Source: JOPF136 sp963773835 | GTDB taxonomy: Bacteria > Acidobacteriota > Terriglobia > Acidiferrales > UBA7541 | NCBI GenBank assembly: GCA_963773835.1 | Contig: CAVZCQ010000002.1 | Location: forward strand, 635,945 to 699,944 | Length of the DNA: 64,000 nt | Reading direction: 5' to 3' | Part shown: positions 40,174 to 49,080 of the stretch, one piece after another | Layout of the letters: each line of letters starts with the position of its first letter | Numbering within the stretch: the first letter of the stretch is position 1 | Translations under genes and position numbers: made by a program | Notes under the pieces: generated by a model | Seen by the model: only the letters and a program-made list of their open reading frames with translations | Told to the model about the DNA's origin: nothing | The model's database searches: none

Positions 40174-41111
40174 CCCTGCTGGGATTTGTACCACTCCCAG
40201 GTGCGGCGCAGACCTTCCTCGAAATCCACGGTGGGCACGTAGCCGAGCATCTGGCGGGCGAGCGTGATGTCAGCCTGGGAATCGCGGATATCGCCGGCGC
40301 GCGGGGGCTCGTAGTTCGCGTTGGCGGGCTTGCCGGAAATTTTCGAGAGCACGGCGAGCGTGTGATTCAGCGTGAAGCGGGCGCCGGTGCCGCCGTTAAA
40401 CACCATGCCCGATACGCCGGGAGTTTCCGCGGCGCGGAGTGTGGCGTCCACAACATTGGTGACATAGGTGAAATCGCGGGACTGCTCACCATCGCCGAAG
40501 ACGGTGGGAGGATTCCCCTCGAGCATCGCGGTGATGAAACGCGAGAGCACGCCGGAGTAGGGCGAGCCAGGGTCCTGACGGGGGCCGAAGACATTGAAGT
40601 AACGAATCGAGACGTTCTCGAGGCCGTAGCAGCGGCCGAACACCTGGCAGTAGAGCTCGCCAACGTATTTCGTCAGGCCGTATGGGGAGATGGGGTCGGG
40701 GCGCATGGCTTCGGTCTTTGGGAGCGTGGGAGTTTCTCCATAAGCGGCGGAGGAGGCGGCGTAGACGATGCGGCGGGCTTTGGCATCGCGCGCGGCGACG
40801 AGAACGTGGACTGTGCCGTCGATATTGGCGCGATTCGTCTCGACGGGGTCGGCCACCGAGCGCGGGACGGAAGTGCGGGCAGCGAGGTGAATCACGAGCT
40901 CCGCGCCGCGAAAGGCGGAGTGGAGCGGCTCGAATTCCGTGATGGTCTGGCGGACGACTTCGAGCCGGCCCTTCATCCCTGCGAGGTTGGCTTCCTTACC
41001 GGTGGAAAAATCGTCTACGACGACTACATCGGCGCCGCGGCGCAACAGCTCTTCCACCAGATGAGAGCCAATGAACCCAGCTCCTCCAGTGACGATGACG
41101 CGCAACTTCAT
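40170..41111 (-). CDS. NAD-dependent nucleotide-sugar epimerase/dehydratase
   Basis: A 313-residue extended SDR enzyme of the UDP-glucose/UDP-GlcNAc 4-epimerase group. The Rossmann motif TGGAGFIGSHL is at the N-terminus, the catalytic Ser is in YAASSAAYGE and the YxxxK in YGLTKYVG. The C-terminal part (GARFTLNHTLAVLSKISG) fits the substrate domain. It should interconvert nucleotide sugars for polysaccharide or glycolipid synthesis. It is the first gene of a short unit with the DUF1015 gene. The TAG stop lies in a hairpin repeat. The exact sugar cannot be told. Confidence 0.88.
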   Translation of the reverse strand: MKLRVIVTGGAGFIGSHLVEELLRRGADVVVVDDFSTGKEANLAGMKGRLEVVRQTITEFEPLHSAFRGAELVIHLAARTSVPRSVADPVETNRANIDGTVHVLVAARDAKARRIVYAASSAAYGETPTLPKTEAMRPDPISPYGLTKYVGELYCQVFGRCYGLENVSIRYFNVFGPRQDPGSPYSGVLSRFITAMLEGNPPTVFGDGEQSRDFTYVTNVVDATLRAAETPGVSGMVFNGGTGARFTLNHTLAVLSKISGKPANANYEPPRAGDIRDSQADITLARQMLGYVPTVDFEEGLRRTWEWYKSQQG

Positions 41112-41342
41112 TTTGCCTCGATCCCGAACGGGAAGTGAGCACGAGGGAAGCCGCCGGGAAGGGTTGCGGAGGAGCCCTGGCCGTCTGCTGCGGCTCGCAT
41201 TCCGTGCCGAATGACTATATCCTGTGAGTGCGGGCGCAACAAGACGCGAGGAAGAAGCCGATTCGCCGCCCGTATCAGAAAGAAGCCGCCTGCGCCGAAC
41301 CGATCTTTCCCGCCCATGAGCCGAATTTCACAGGGATTGGAC

Positions 41343-42152
41343 ATGAAGAAGTCCAGGCAGATGTCGCCGAGGTGGGCAGCGGCCGCGCTGGCGACGCTGG
41401 CGCTGGCCGCAGGGGCCACCGGATTGAGCGCGCGGGGACAGGGGCACACGCACGGCAGAAAAAAGGCTGCTCCGCCGGCGGCGCCTGCCGTGGTTCCGTT
41501 TGCTGCGGGAGAACGGCTGGAGTATGCGGCGCAGTGGAACAGTTTCGTGACCGCGGCGACGTTGAAGCTGAGGGTGGTAGAGCGGCGCGAATTTTTCGGA
41601 AGGCCCGCGTGGCACTTCCAGGCCATGGCACAGACGGTTGACCCGGTGCGTATGCTGTACACGATTGACGACCAGTTTGATTCGTATACAGACGCGACCA
41701 CGCTGGACTGCCGGCAGTACGAACTGTACCTGCGGGAGCAGTCGAAGCGGGAAGACCTGGTGGTGCCCATGGCGGTGAAACCGGACCCGAACCGGAGCGG
41801 CACGCACGTGTATCTGGTGCTGGCGGGGACGCAGGACCCGATCGGGATCCTCTACCGGCTGCGGGCGCACAACTGGATGAAAGAACCGGTGACGCGCATT
41901 CCCGTGTTCGACGGGCGAAAGTTCTATGAAGTGGAGGCGCGGCAGGAATCGGCGGGGACGCCGCTGACTGTGGCAGCGGGGAGCTTTGTGGTGACGCGAA
42001 TCGCGCTGCGGGTGCTCCAGGGGGGGCAGGAAGTTCCCAACCTGAAAGTGTGGGTAAGCCTGGCGCAGGATGCGGCGCGGACCCCCGCGTTGATTGAAGC
42101 TGATGCGCCATTCGGCACGGTGCGCGCGGAGCTGACGGCGCGGGGACAGTAA
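41343..42152 (+). CDS. DUF3108 secreted protein
   Basis: A 269-residue protein with an N-terminal signal peptide (about 1-31, cut near ARG-QG), a Lys/Ala/Pro linker, and a DUF3108 domain (about 55-265: PFAAGERLEYAAQWNSF..., FHFQAMAQT-type strands, later WMKEPVTRIPVFDGRKFYEVEAR). DUF3108 proteins are periplasmic/outer-membrane associated beta-rich proteins of unknown function, sometimes linked to envelope polymers. ATG 41343 has AGGGATTGG upstream; 41316 is possible. It stands alone between the epimerase and PilZ genes. Confidence 0.78.
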   Translation: MKKSRQMSPRWAAAALATLALAAGATGLSARGQGHTHGRKKAAPPAAPAVVPFAAGERLEYAAQWNSFVTAATLKLRVVERREFFGRPAWHFQAMAQTVDPVRMLYTIDDQFDSYTDATTLDCRQYELYLREQSKREDLVVPMAVKPDPNRSGTHVYLVLAGTQDPIGILYRLRAHNWMKEPVTRIPVFDGRKFYEVEARQESAGTPLTVAAGSFVVTRIALRVLQGGQEVPNLKVWVSLAQDAARTPALIEADAPFGTVRAELTARGQ

Positions 42153-42290
42153 GAAGAAGTTGCAGCGGAATGCGATTAGGGATTGCGGGTATAGCAGATT
42201 CGAGGAGGCCGGGAGCTTCGGAATGCGGAGCCTCTCGCACTCCTTGGCGTTCGGGCTTGCTGGATTGAGGTTCCGGCGCAACCGGTGGGG

Positions 42291-42650
42291 CTACTCTTCA
42301 AAGGGTTTCCAGTCGGCGGGGGGAAAGTCGATGCCCCAGAATTTGGGCGCGGGTTTGAGGAATTCGACGCCGACAGCGCGGACGTTGCCGCTCATGGGCT
42401 TGGCGTAAACGACGCGGCATTGCTGCTGCGCATTGGTGAAGGAGTTAGTGAGAGTAACGGTGTCGTCGGGGTGGACATCTTCGGCGAGATGAATCAGGGC
42501 GCCGTGGGCGTTGACGGCCAGTGTCCGGGTCTTATCGCGATAGGCGTGGCCGTCGGAGCTAACGCCCTGGACGAAGATGTCGATCTGGAGGAAGACGCGC
42601 TCGCTGCGGCGGCGTTCGGCTCCCGAGGGTGAACGGGCGGCATCAGTCAT
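42291..42650 (-). CDS. Stand-alone divergent PilZ domain protein
   Basis: A 119-residue PilZ protein. The N-terminal RxxxR (RRSER) is present, but the DxSxxG motif is changed to AVNAHG, so c-di-GMP binding is uncertain. The rest of the beta barrel (FLQIDIFVQG..., VGVEFLKP) is normal. It may act as a flagellar, pilus or polymer-synthesis effector. The start ATG is at the window complement of 42648-42650. No neighbours suggest a partner. Confidence 0.78.
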   Translation of the reverse strand: MTDAARSPSGAERRRSERVFLQIDIFVQGVSSDGHAYRDKTRTLAVNAHGALIHLAEDVHPDDTVTLTNSFTNAQQQCRVVYAKPMSGNVRAVGVEFLKPAPKFWGIDFPPADWKPFEE

Positions 42651-42748
42651 GGGCTGGAACGGCTCCCCTGGGTCACGTGAGGATCATCTCGTACTCCCAT
42701 CGGCTGGCTCAGGCAATCCGTTAATTACTGTGCGGGATGCGTCAAGGG

Positions 42749-42786
42749 GTAGCGCGCGCCAGGGCCGCACTGCGGAAGAGCGCTAC
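42749..42786. repeat. GTAG/CTAC-bounded inverted repeat in 476-bp gap
   Basis: GTAGCGC (42749-42755) and GCGCTAC (42780-42786) face each other across 24 bases. The surrounding gap (42651-43126) contains no gene that I can support; a long purine-rich stretch precedes the GcvH-like gene. Confidence 0.5.
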
Positions 42787-43126
42787 ACCCGGCGAGATGG
42801 GCCGGAAGGCGGCGATGCATTATTCAGCGAGGGGTGCTGCAGAGTTCAGCAGAGCGCGCACACGTTGCAATCATTGAAGATAACACTCGCGGAGCAGGAG
42901 CGAGCGAAGGCGCGGCGATGCAATCTTAAGCAGTGCTGATGGAAATCGCGACAGACCTGATGGCTGGCGCGGACTCCTGCCTGTTGAAACTCCTCGACTT
43001 ACCTCCTGTAGCGAAAGCCCGAGCGAGTTGGCTGGCGAATTGCAGCTATACAAAGTGGAAAGCGAAGAAGAAGAGAGAAAGAGCAGAGCAAGAAGCGAGG
43101 AAGACAAGAAACGCAGGAGGTGGGTT

Positions 43127-43795
43127 ATGACCGTAATTCTGGTGCTCGTGACGTTTGCGATTTTCCTGACCATCGACTACTTGCGGCAAGAAAAGCGGGC
43201 GCCCGCGCTCGCCGAAACACGGGCTGAGATCACGCCGGCGCCGCGGATGGTCCCACGATTCGTCTCTGGATTCGAGCTGCCGGAAAACTGCCGGTACCAC
43301 CCGGGACACACCTGGGCGGTTCAGGAAAGCCCCGGGCTGGTGCGGGTGGGGTTCGACGACTTCGCCACGCGGTTGCTGGGGAAGGTTGACCACATCGAAC
43401 TGCCGATGCGGGGCCAGTGGATCCGACAGGGGCAGAAACTCGCGACCGTGTATCGGAACGGCGTGAAGGCCGAGCTGGTGTCGCCGATCGAAGGGGAAGT
43501 GACCCAGGTGAACGACGCCGTACTGGCTGATGCCACACTGCCGGGCCGCGACCCGTACGGCCAGGGCTGGCTCATTTCGATGTTTTCTCCTGACGCGAAG
43601 ACGAGCTTCCGCAATCTGCTGGGCGGCAATCTGGCTCGTTCGTGGATGGCCGAGGCTGCCGGCCGGTTGTTCGGGAAGATGCCGGCTATGGCCGGAGCCG
43701 TGGCGCAGGACGGCGGCCTTGCCGTGCACGACCTGACCGCCGAGCTCCCCGACCAAAAATGGGGAGACGTGGCGAAAGAGTTCTTCCTCACCTGA
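43127..43795 (+). CDS. Membrane-anchored GcvH-like lipoyl-domain protein
   Basis: A 222-residue protein. A single N-terminal transmembrane helix (about 3-19) is followed by a linker and an H-protein-like domain (about 55-155: YHPGHTWA..., VGFDDFATRLLGKVDHIELP, SPIEGEVTQVN, DPYGQGWL). The lipoylation lysine is retained (Lys114, in GVKAEL). Soluble GcvH has no membrane helix, and no other glycine-cleavage gene is nearby. ATG 43127 has a perfect AGGAGGT 5 bases upstream, which rules out the longer frame from 43028. A strong terminator follows. It lies just before a HybA/HybB-type gene pair, suggesting a role as a tethered redox arm. The lipoyl state is inferred. Confidence 0.85.
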   Translation: MTVILVLVTFAIFLTIDYLRQEKRAPALAETRAEITPAPRMVPRFVSGFELPENCRYHPGHTWAVQESPGLVRVGFDDFATRLLGKVDHIELPMRGQWIRQGQKLATVYRNGVKAELVSPIEGEVTQVNDAVLADATLPGRDPYGQGWLISMFSPDAKTSFRNLLGGNLARSWMAEAAGRLFGKMPAMAGAVAQDGGLAVHDLTAELPDQKWGDVAKEFFLT

Positions 43796-43816
43796 CCTGC
43801 GTGAGAGTGAAGCTGA

Positions 43817-43861
43817 GGCCCCGGCCGGCCCGCCAGCAGGCGAGCCGGCCGGGGCCTTTTT
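43817..43861 (+). terminator. Strong intrinsic terminator after GcvH-like gene
   Basis: Perfect 13-bp arms GGCCCCGGCCGGC/GCCGGCCGGGGCC followed by TTTTT. It starts 21 bases after the stop, so the GcvH-like gene and the HybA-like operon are separate transcription units. Confidence 0.9.
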
Positions 43862-43915
43862 CGGGGCCTTTTTGGAACGGGCATGAGGGGGGCGTGTACG
43901 GGGTCACCGGCAGGA

Positions 43916-43929
43916 GTGACGCTGGTCAC
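43916..43929. promoter_or_regulatory. CRP/FNR-type half-site pair
   Basis: GTGA (43916-43919), six bases and TCAC (43926-43929) match the core of the CRP/FNR-family operator. A further GTCAC lies at 43903, forming an additional inverted repeat. It is in the 389-bp gap (43796-44184) between the GcvH-like terminator and the HybA-like gene and could control the redox operon. No gene is seen in the gap. Confidence 0.4.
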
Positions 43930-44184
43930 CACAATCTTTAGGGCTCCCGGATAGGCTGGATGCGATGTGAGGCGGTTTGTGCCTGTTGAATTATTCCTCG
44001 GGTTAGGACGGGAAGGCCTGCTAGACGGACGCCCGCTGCGGATTTGTTCATCACGGATTTTCAAGGCCCGCTGCAGTCATCCGTCGAAGCACACGACCTG
44101 GAATGGAATTTTTCATCTGCCGGACGCATTTGGGCGCCCGCGAGCCCGTGGCCCGGGTTGCATCGTGAAGAGTTGGGGGTTTTT

Positions 44185-44934
44185 ATGAGCAAAGGAATCC
44201 TGTACGACGCGACGTTATGCATCGACTGCAAGATGTGCGAAAGGGCGTGCGCGGAAACGCATGGGCTGCCCTATGACGACGGGATCGCGGCGGAAGAGAA
44301 GCAATCGGCGCACAAATTCACGGTGGTGATGGCCAAGGGCGATAAGTACATGCGCCGGCTGTGCATGAACTGCCAGGATCCGACGTGCGCCTCGGTGTGC
44401 CCGGTGGCGGCGCTGCGCAAGACGGCGGAGGGGCCGGTGACGTACGACGCGTCACGCTGCATCGGATGCCGGTACTGCATGCTGGCGTGCCCGTTTTCGG
44501 TGCCGAAATACGAGTGGAGCAAGGCGCTGCCGCTGGTGCGGAAGTGCGACATGTGCGCTGACCGCGTGGAGAAAGGGGAACCGACGGCGTGCGCAGCGGC
44601 GTGCCCGACGGGGGCGACGAAGTTCGGCGACCGGGACGCGCTGATTGCGGAAGCGCAGGATCGCATCGCGAAGAATCCGGGGCAGTACGTGCACCACATC
44701 TACGGGCTTACGGAAGTGGGGGGCACATCGGTGCTGCTGCTTTCCAGCGTTCCGTTCGAGGAATTCGGATATGCGACCAACCTGGGCACGGTTCCATTGC
44801 CGCAACTGACCTGGCACGTGCTTTCAGAACTTCCCCAGGTGGTGACGTTCGGAGCGGCCCTGCTCGGGGGAATCTGGTGGATCACCAGCCGGCGCGAGAA
44901 GGTGGCAGCGGCAGAGGCGAAATCCGGGGATTGA
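44185..44934 (+). CDS. HybA-like four-cluster ferredoxin subunit with membrane tail
   Basis: A 249-residue electron-transfer subunit of the DMSO reductase/HybA iron-sulfur family. Sixteen cysteines in four groups (CIDCKMCERAC, CMNCQDPTCASVC, CIGCRYCMLAC, CDMC...CAAAC) should bind four [4Fe-4S] clusters. A C-terminal hydrophobic helix (about 213-232) can anchor it. It would pass electrons between a catalytic partner and the NrfD-like protein encoded 11 bp downstream. No Tat signal is visible at the N-terminus, so it may face the cytoplasm. No catalytic subunit is in the window. ATG 44185 begins the first cluster region. Confidence 0.9.
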   Translation: MSKGILYDATLCIDCKMCERACAETHGLPYDDGIAAEEKQSAHKFTVVMAKGDKYMRRLCMNCQDPTCASVCPVAALRKTAEGPVTYDASRCIGCRYCMLACPFSVPKYEWSKALPLVRKCDMCADRVEKGEPTACAAACPTGATKFGDRDALIAEAQDRIAKNPGQYVHHIYGLTEVGGTSVLLLSSVPFEEFGYATNLGTVPLPQLTWHVLSELPQVVTFGAALLGGIWWITSRREKVAAAEAKSGD

Positions 44935-44945
44935 GGAGAACCGCA

Positions 44946-46118
44946 ATGGGCAGGTTCAAGTTCACATTTTGGAAGTCGGTGCTGGGGGCCGTACTGCTTG
45001 CCGGGGCCTACGCGACGGTCCTTCGATTCACGCGGGGGCTGGGGGCCACGACGAATCTGAGCGATGCCTTCCCGTGGGGCGTGTGGATTGGGTTCGACGT
45101 GATGTGCGGGGTGATGCTGGCGGCGGGCGGGTTCACGCTGACGGCTACCGTGTACATCTTCAACCTGAAGAAATTCAAGCCGATCGTGCGGCCGACGGTG
45201 CTGACCGCGTTTCTCGGCTACGCGCTGGTGGTTGTGGCGCTGCTCTACGACCTGGGGCGTGGGTACCGCATCTGGCATCCGCTGGTGATGTGGAATCCGC
45301 GGTCGGTGATGTTCGAGGTGGCCTGGTGCGTGACGCTCTACACGACGGTGCTGGCGCTGGAATTCGCGCAGGTGATTTTCGAGCGCTTGCACTTTGAAAA
45401 GCTGCTGCGCATCCAGCGGAGGATTACGATTCCTCTGGTGATCGCGGGAGTGATGCTCTCCACGCTGCACCAATCGTCGCTGGGCAGCTTGTATCTGATC
45501 GTGCCGGACAAACTGTATCCCTTCTGGTACACGCCGCTGCTGCCGCTGCTGTTTTTCGTTTCGGCCATCTGCGTGGGGCTGGCCATGACCATCTTCGAAT
45601 CGAGCATGAGCGCGCGGCACTTTGGGAAGCAACTGGAAATGCCGCTGCTGATCAGCCTGGGGCGGGCGCTCCTGGTGGGGTTGATCGTGTATTCGGCGCT
45701 GCGGTTCCAGGACCTGTTTGACCGGGGCGCGCTGAAGCTCGTGGCGCATGTCAACTACGAGACCGGCCTATTCCTGCTGGAAATTATTCTTGGACTTGTG
45801 CTGCCCATCGTGCTGCTGACGATTCCGAAAGTCCGGGAGAGCTCGGGCGGACTGTACATTTCGTCGGTGCTGGTGGTTCTGGGGTTTGTGACCAACCGGA
45901 TGAACGTGGCGATTACCGGAATGGAAGCGTCGGCAGGGGTGCACTACTTTCCGAAATGGACGGAGTGGGCGGTGACGGGAAGCATCATCGGCGCGGGCTT
46001 CGCCCTGTTTGCACTGGCGGTGAAGTACCTGCCGATTTTCTCGGTCGCTGAACATGGCCCCGCGCCGGCAGAGAGGCGACCGCCTGAACTGGCGGGACTG
46101 TCCCATGCGCGCCCCTAA
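44946..46118 (+). CDS. NrfD/HybB-like membrane quinone-interacting subunit
   Basis: A 390-residue integral membrane protein with about ten helices of the polysulfide reductase/NrfD family, expected to exchange electrons with quinone. Typical segments are PWGVWIGFDVMCGVMLAAGGF, LGRGYRIWHPLVMWNPRSVMFEV and LHQSSLGSLYL (these recur in HybB). GAGGAG precedes ATG 44946. It is translated right after the HybA-like gene, and its last codons overlap the kinase gene start, so all three are likely co-expressed. Confidence 0.9.
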   Translation: MGRFKFTFWKSVLGAVLLAGAYATVLRFTRGLGATTNLSDAFPWGVWIGFDVMCGVMLAAGGFTLTATVYIFNLKKFKPIVRPTVLTAFLGYALVVVALLYDLGRGYRIWHPLVMWNPRSVMFEVAWCVTLYTTVLALEFAQVIFERLHFEKLLRIQRRITIPLVIAGVMLSTLHQSSLGSLYLIVPDKLYPFWYTPLLPLLFFVSAICVGLAMTIFESSMSARHFGKQLEMPLLISLGRALLVGLIVYSALRFQDLFDRGALKLVAHVNYETGLFLLEIILGLVLPIVLLTIPKVRESSGGLYISSVLVVLGFVTNRMNVAITGMEASAGVHYFPKWTEWAVTGSIIGAGFALFALAVKYLPIFSVAEHGPAPAERRPPELAGLSHARP

Positions 46119-47712
46119 TGAAAAGCCGCGGTTGTGGAGGCGCGTGGAGCGCCTGTGGGGGAGCGTCAGCGCGCGGCTGGTGATTCTGCTCGTCGTTTCG
46201 ATGACGTGTGTGTTCGGATTACTGGGTTATCTGAACATCCGGCTGCACCGGCAGCACCTGGAACAGACCACGCTGGCGAGCGCGGAACGGCTGAGCGAGG
46301 TGATCAAGCGCAACGCGACGTATTCCATGCTTCACAACGAACGGGACAGCCTCCACCAGATGATTTCGGACATGGCGAACGAGGCCGGCATCGTGCGTGT
46401 GCGCATCATCAATGCGGAGAGGCGCATCAGCTTCAGCTCGGATTCCTGGGAGGTGGGCGAACTGGCGGACGGGCCGGGGATCGCTCCCGCGGCGGTCCAC
46501 GGGCGGTTCCACAGCTACCGGCTTGCTAATGGCGCGCGCGCGCTGGGCGTGGCCAATCCCATCGAGAATTCGCCACAGTGTTCCTCGGCGCAGTGCCACG
46601 CGCACCCTCCGGACCAGAAAGTGCTGGGAGTGCTGGAAACCAACATTTCGTTGCAGGCGGCGGATGCGAGCCTGGCGGAAAGCACGCGGCAGGTGCTGCT
46701 CTCGACGCTGGTGGCCGTGGTGTTCATCGCCTGGCTGAGCGCCGTGTTTGTGTGGCGCATGGTGCGCGACCCGTTGGCGGCGCTGAAAGCGGGAACGGAA
46801 CACCTGGGCTCGGGGGAACTGGGATACCAGGTGGAAGTCGGGCAGGCAGGGGAACTGGCCGACGTGGCGCATGCGTTCAACACCATGAGCTCGCAGCTTT
46901 GCGAGGCGCGCGAGGAAATCAACGCATGGACGCGGACGCTGGAAGCCCGTGTGGAACAGAAAACGCGGGAGCTGAGCAGCGCGCAGGACGAGATGCTGCG
47001 AGTGGAGCGGATGGCCTCGATCGGGAAGCTCGCGGCGGTGGTGGCGCATGAAATCAACAATCCCCTGGCAGGAATTCTGACCTACGCGAAGCTGCTGAAA
47101 CGGCGGTTTGAGGGAAAAGACGACGAGCTGTACGGCATGCTGGACCTGATGGAATCGGAAAGCCGGCGGTGCGGCGAGATCGTGAAAAACCTGATGACGT
47201 TCGCGCGGAAGACTTCGCTGAATTACGGAGAGTCGGACCTGAACGAAGTGATTTCGCGGTGCGTGCGGCTGGTGCAGCACAAACTGGAGCTGGCCAACAT
47301 CGGGCTGCAGCGGGAACTGGCGGCGGACGTGCCGAAAGTGTGGTGCGACGCCAGCCAGATCGAACAGGTAGTCCTGGCGCTGGTGGTGAACGCGATCGAC
47401 GCGATGCCGAACGGGGGAAACCTGACGCTGCGAACGCGGCCAAAGGGCGACTCGCAGGTCGAAATCGAAGTGCGCGACGACGGGGTGGGAATGCCGGCGG
47501 ACGTGCTGTCCAACCTGTTCGAGCCGTTCTTCACCACCAAGGAGCGCGGGCGGGGGCTGGGGCTGGGGCTGGCCATCAGCCGGAGCATCATCGAGCGGCA
47601 TGAGGGAACGATCGAAGCGAAATCGACTCCGGGGAAGGGGACAACCCTGACAGTCACTCTGCCGGTGCGCGGCCGCGCAGCCGTAGACGCAAGGCCGGAA
47701 CGGGCAGCGTAA
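46105..47712 (+). CDS. Membrane histidine kinase with CX4CH motif in the periplasmic sensor
   Basis: A 535-residue sensor kinase. Helices at about 23-44 and 198-218 flank a periplasmic domain (about 45-195) that contains C159-x4-C164-H165 followed by HP. This is a variant of the heme c attachment motif, so the sensor may bind heme or another redox metal. A HAMP domain (about 218-275), a HisKA helix with His315 (AHEINNPLAG), and the ATPase domain with N, G1 and G2 boxes (DDGVGMP, GRGLGLGLA) follow. It overlaps the NrfD-like gene by 14 bp and precedes the NtrC-type regulator. A redox sensor for the HybAB module is a good inference. Confidence 0.88.
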   Translation: MRAPNEKPRLWRRVERLWGSVSARLVILLVVSMTCVFGLLGYLNIRLHRQHLEQTTLASAERLSEVIKRNATYSMLHNERDSLHQMISDMANEAGIVRVRIINAERRISFSSDSWEVGELADGPGIAPAAVHGRFHSYRLANGARALGVANPIENSPQCSSAQCHAHPPDQKVLGVLETNISLQAADASLAESTRQVLLSTLVAVVFIAWLSAVFVWRMVRDPLAALKAGTEHLGSGELGYQVEVGQAGELADVAHAFNTMSSQLCEAREEINAWTRTLEARVEQKTRELSSAQDEMLRVERMASIGKLAAVVAHEINNPLAGILTYAKLLKRRFEGKDDELYGMLDLMESESRRCGEIVKNLMTFARKTSLNYGESDLNEVISRCVRLVQHKLELANIGLQRELAADVPKVWCDASQIEQVVLALVVNAIDAMPNGGNLTLRTRPKGDSQVEIEVRDDGVGMPADVLSNLFEPFFTTKERGRGLGLGLAISRSIIERHEGTIEAKSTPGKGTTLTVTLPVRGRAAVDARPERAA

Positions 47713-47727
47713 GGGAGAGATTGGGCC

Positions 47728-49080
47728 GTGATACACAAAGCAAACCTGTTGATTGTGGACGACGAACTGATCGTGCGGGACTCGCTCTCGAAATGGTTCC
47801 GCGAAGAAGGGTACGAGACGACCGTAGCGGAAAGCGCCCAGGACGCGCTCCAGAAAATGGCGCAGACACATTTTGAACTCGCGCTGGTGGACATCAAAAT
47901 GCCGGGGACGGACGGGGTGGAATTGCAGCGCCGGATGCACGAAATCGATCCGGAAATGCTGGTGATCATGATGACCGGGTACGCCTCTGTGGAAACCGCG
48001 GTGACCGCGCTGAAGAACGGGGCCTACGACTACGTCTCCAAACCGTTTGACCCCGAAGAAATGGCGCACACGGTTCGCAATGCTCTGGCGCACAAGCAGG
48101 CGGAGCGGGAGAACACACAGCTCCGGGAAACGCTGGCTACGGTGACGGGAGAGAAAGAGCTGGTGGGCAAGAGCGCGGAGATGATGCGGGTATTGGAGGC
48201 CATCCAAACCGTGGGGCCGACCGAAGCCACCGTGATGATCACCGGGGAGAGCGGGACGGGGAAGGAGCTGTGCGCACGGGCGCTCCATGCGGCCAGCAAC
48301 CGGCGCTTCAACCCGCTGGTGGTGATCCACTGCGGGGCGCTGACGGAAACGCTGCTGGAAAGCGAGCTGTTCGGACACGAAAAAGGGGCGTTTACGGGAG
48401 CGCAGTACCGGAAGAAAGGCAGCTTCGAAATGGCGGAAGGCGGCACCGTGTTTCTCGATGAGATCGGGGACATCAGCCTGAAGACGCAAACGGACCTGTT
48501 GCGGGTGCTGCAGGAGCGGGAAATCACGCGGGTGGGGAGCACGCAGCCCATCCACGTGGATTTCCGCTGCATCGCGGCGACAAACAAAGACCTGGAAACA
48601 CTGATCCAGGAAGGAAAGTTCCGGCCCGATCTCTATTACCGGCTGAATGTGTTCCCCATCCGGCTGCCACCGCTGCGCGAACGGAGGAGCGACATCCCGC
48701 TGCTGGTGGACGTGTTTGTGCGCCGGTTTTCCGCCTCCATGAACAAGAAGATCACGCGCGTGTCGCCCGAGGCGATGGAGATGCTGACGGGCTACTCCTG
48801 GCCGGGAAACGTGCGGGAACTGGAGAACGCGGTGGAGCGGGCCATGGTGGTGGCGCAGGAGCCGGAGCTGCACGAGCAGGATTTCTCCCTGAAACTCGCG
48901 GCTCACGGGGAAACACCGCGGACGCTGGAAGATGCGGAACGGGCGCATATCCTTGCGGTGCTGGACGAATGCAACGGCAATCAAACGCAGGCGGCCACGG
49001 TGCTCGACATCGATCGAGTGACGCTGCATAACAAGCTGAAAAAGTACGGCTGGAAAAAAGTAACGGCCGATGTCCCGTGA
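47728..49080 (+). CDS. NtrC-type sigma54 response regulator
   Basis: A 450-residue activator: receiver domain with phosphoacceptor Asp55 and Lys105 region (KPF), AAA+ domain with Walker A GESGTGKE (173-180), intact GAFTGA (220-225) and Walker B FLDEIGDI, then a Fis-type HTH (about 405-445). It should activate sigma54 promoters after phosphorylation by the kinase encoded 15 bp upstream. GTG 47728 follows AAGGGAG. The likely targets are in the redox module, but I found no good -24/-12 element in the gap upstream of the HybA-like gene. Confidence 0.92.
   Translation: MIHKANLLIVDDELIVRDSLSKWFREEGYETTVAESAQDALQKMAQTHFELALVDIKMPGTDGVELQRRMHEIDPEMLVIMMTGYASVETAVTALKNGAYDYVSKPFDPEEMAHTVRNALAHKQAERENTQLRETLATVTGEKELVGKSAEMMRVLEAIQTVGPTEATVMITGESGTGKELCARALHAASNRRFNPLVVIHCGALTETLLESELFGHEKGAFTGAQYRKKGSFEMAEGGTVFLDEIGDISLKTQTDLLRVLQEREITRVGSTQPIHVDFRCIAATNKDLETLIQEGKFRPDLYYRLNVFPIRLPPLRERRSDIPLLVDVFVRRFSASMNKKITRVSPEAMEMLTGYSWPGNVRELENAVERAMVVAQEPELHEQDFSLKLAAHGETPRTLEDAERAHILAVLDECNGNQTQAATVLDIDRVTLHNKLKKYGWKKVTADVP

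Noticed and set aside
44149..44162. Sigma54 promoter before the HybA-like gene (TGGCCCGGGTTGCA)
   Set aside because: Only 8 bases between GG and GC; 10 are needed.
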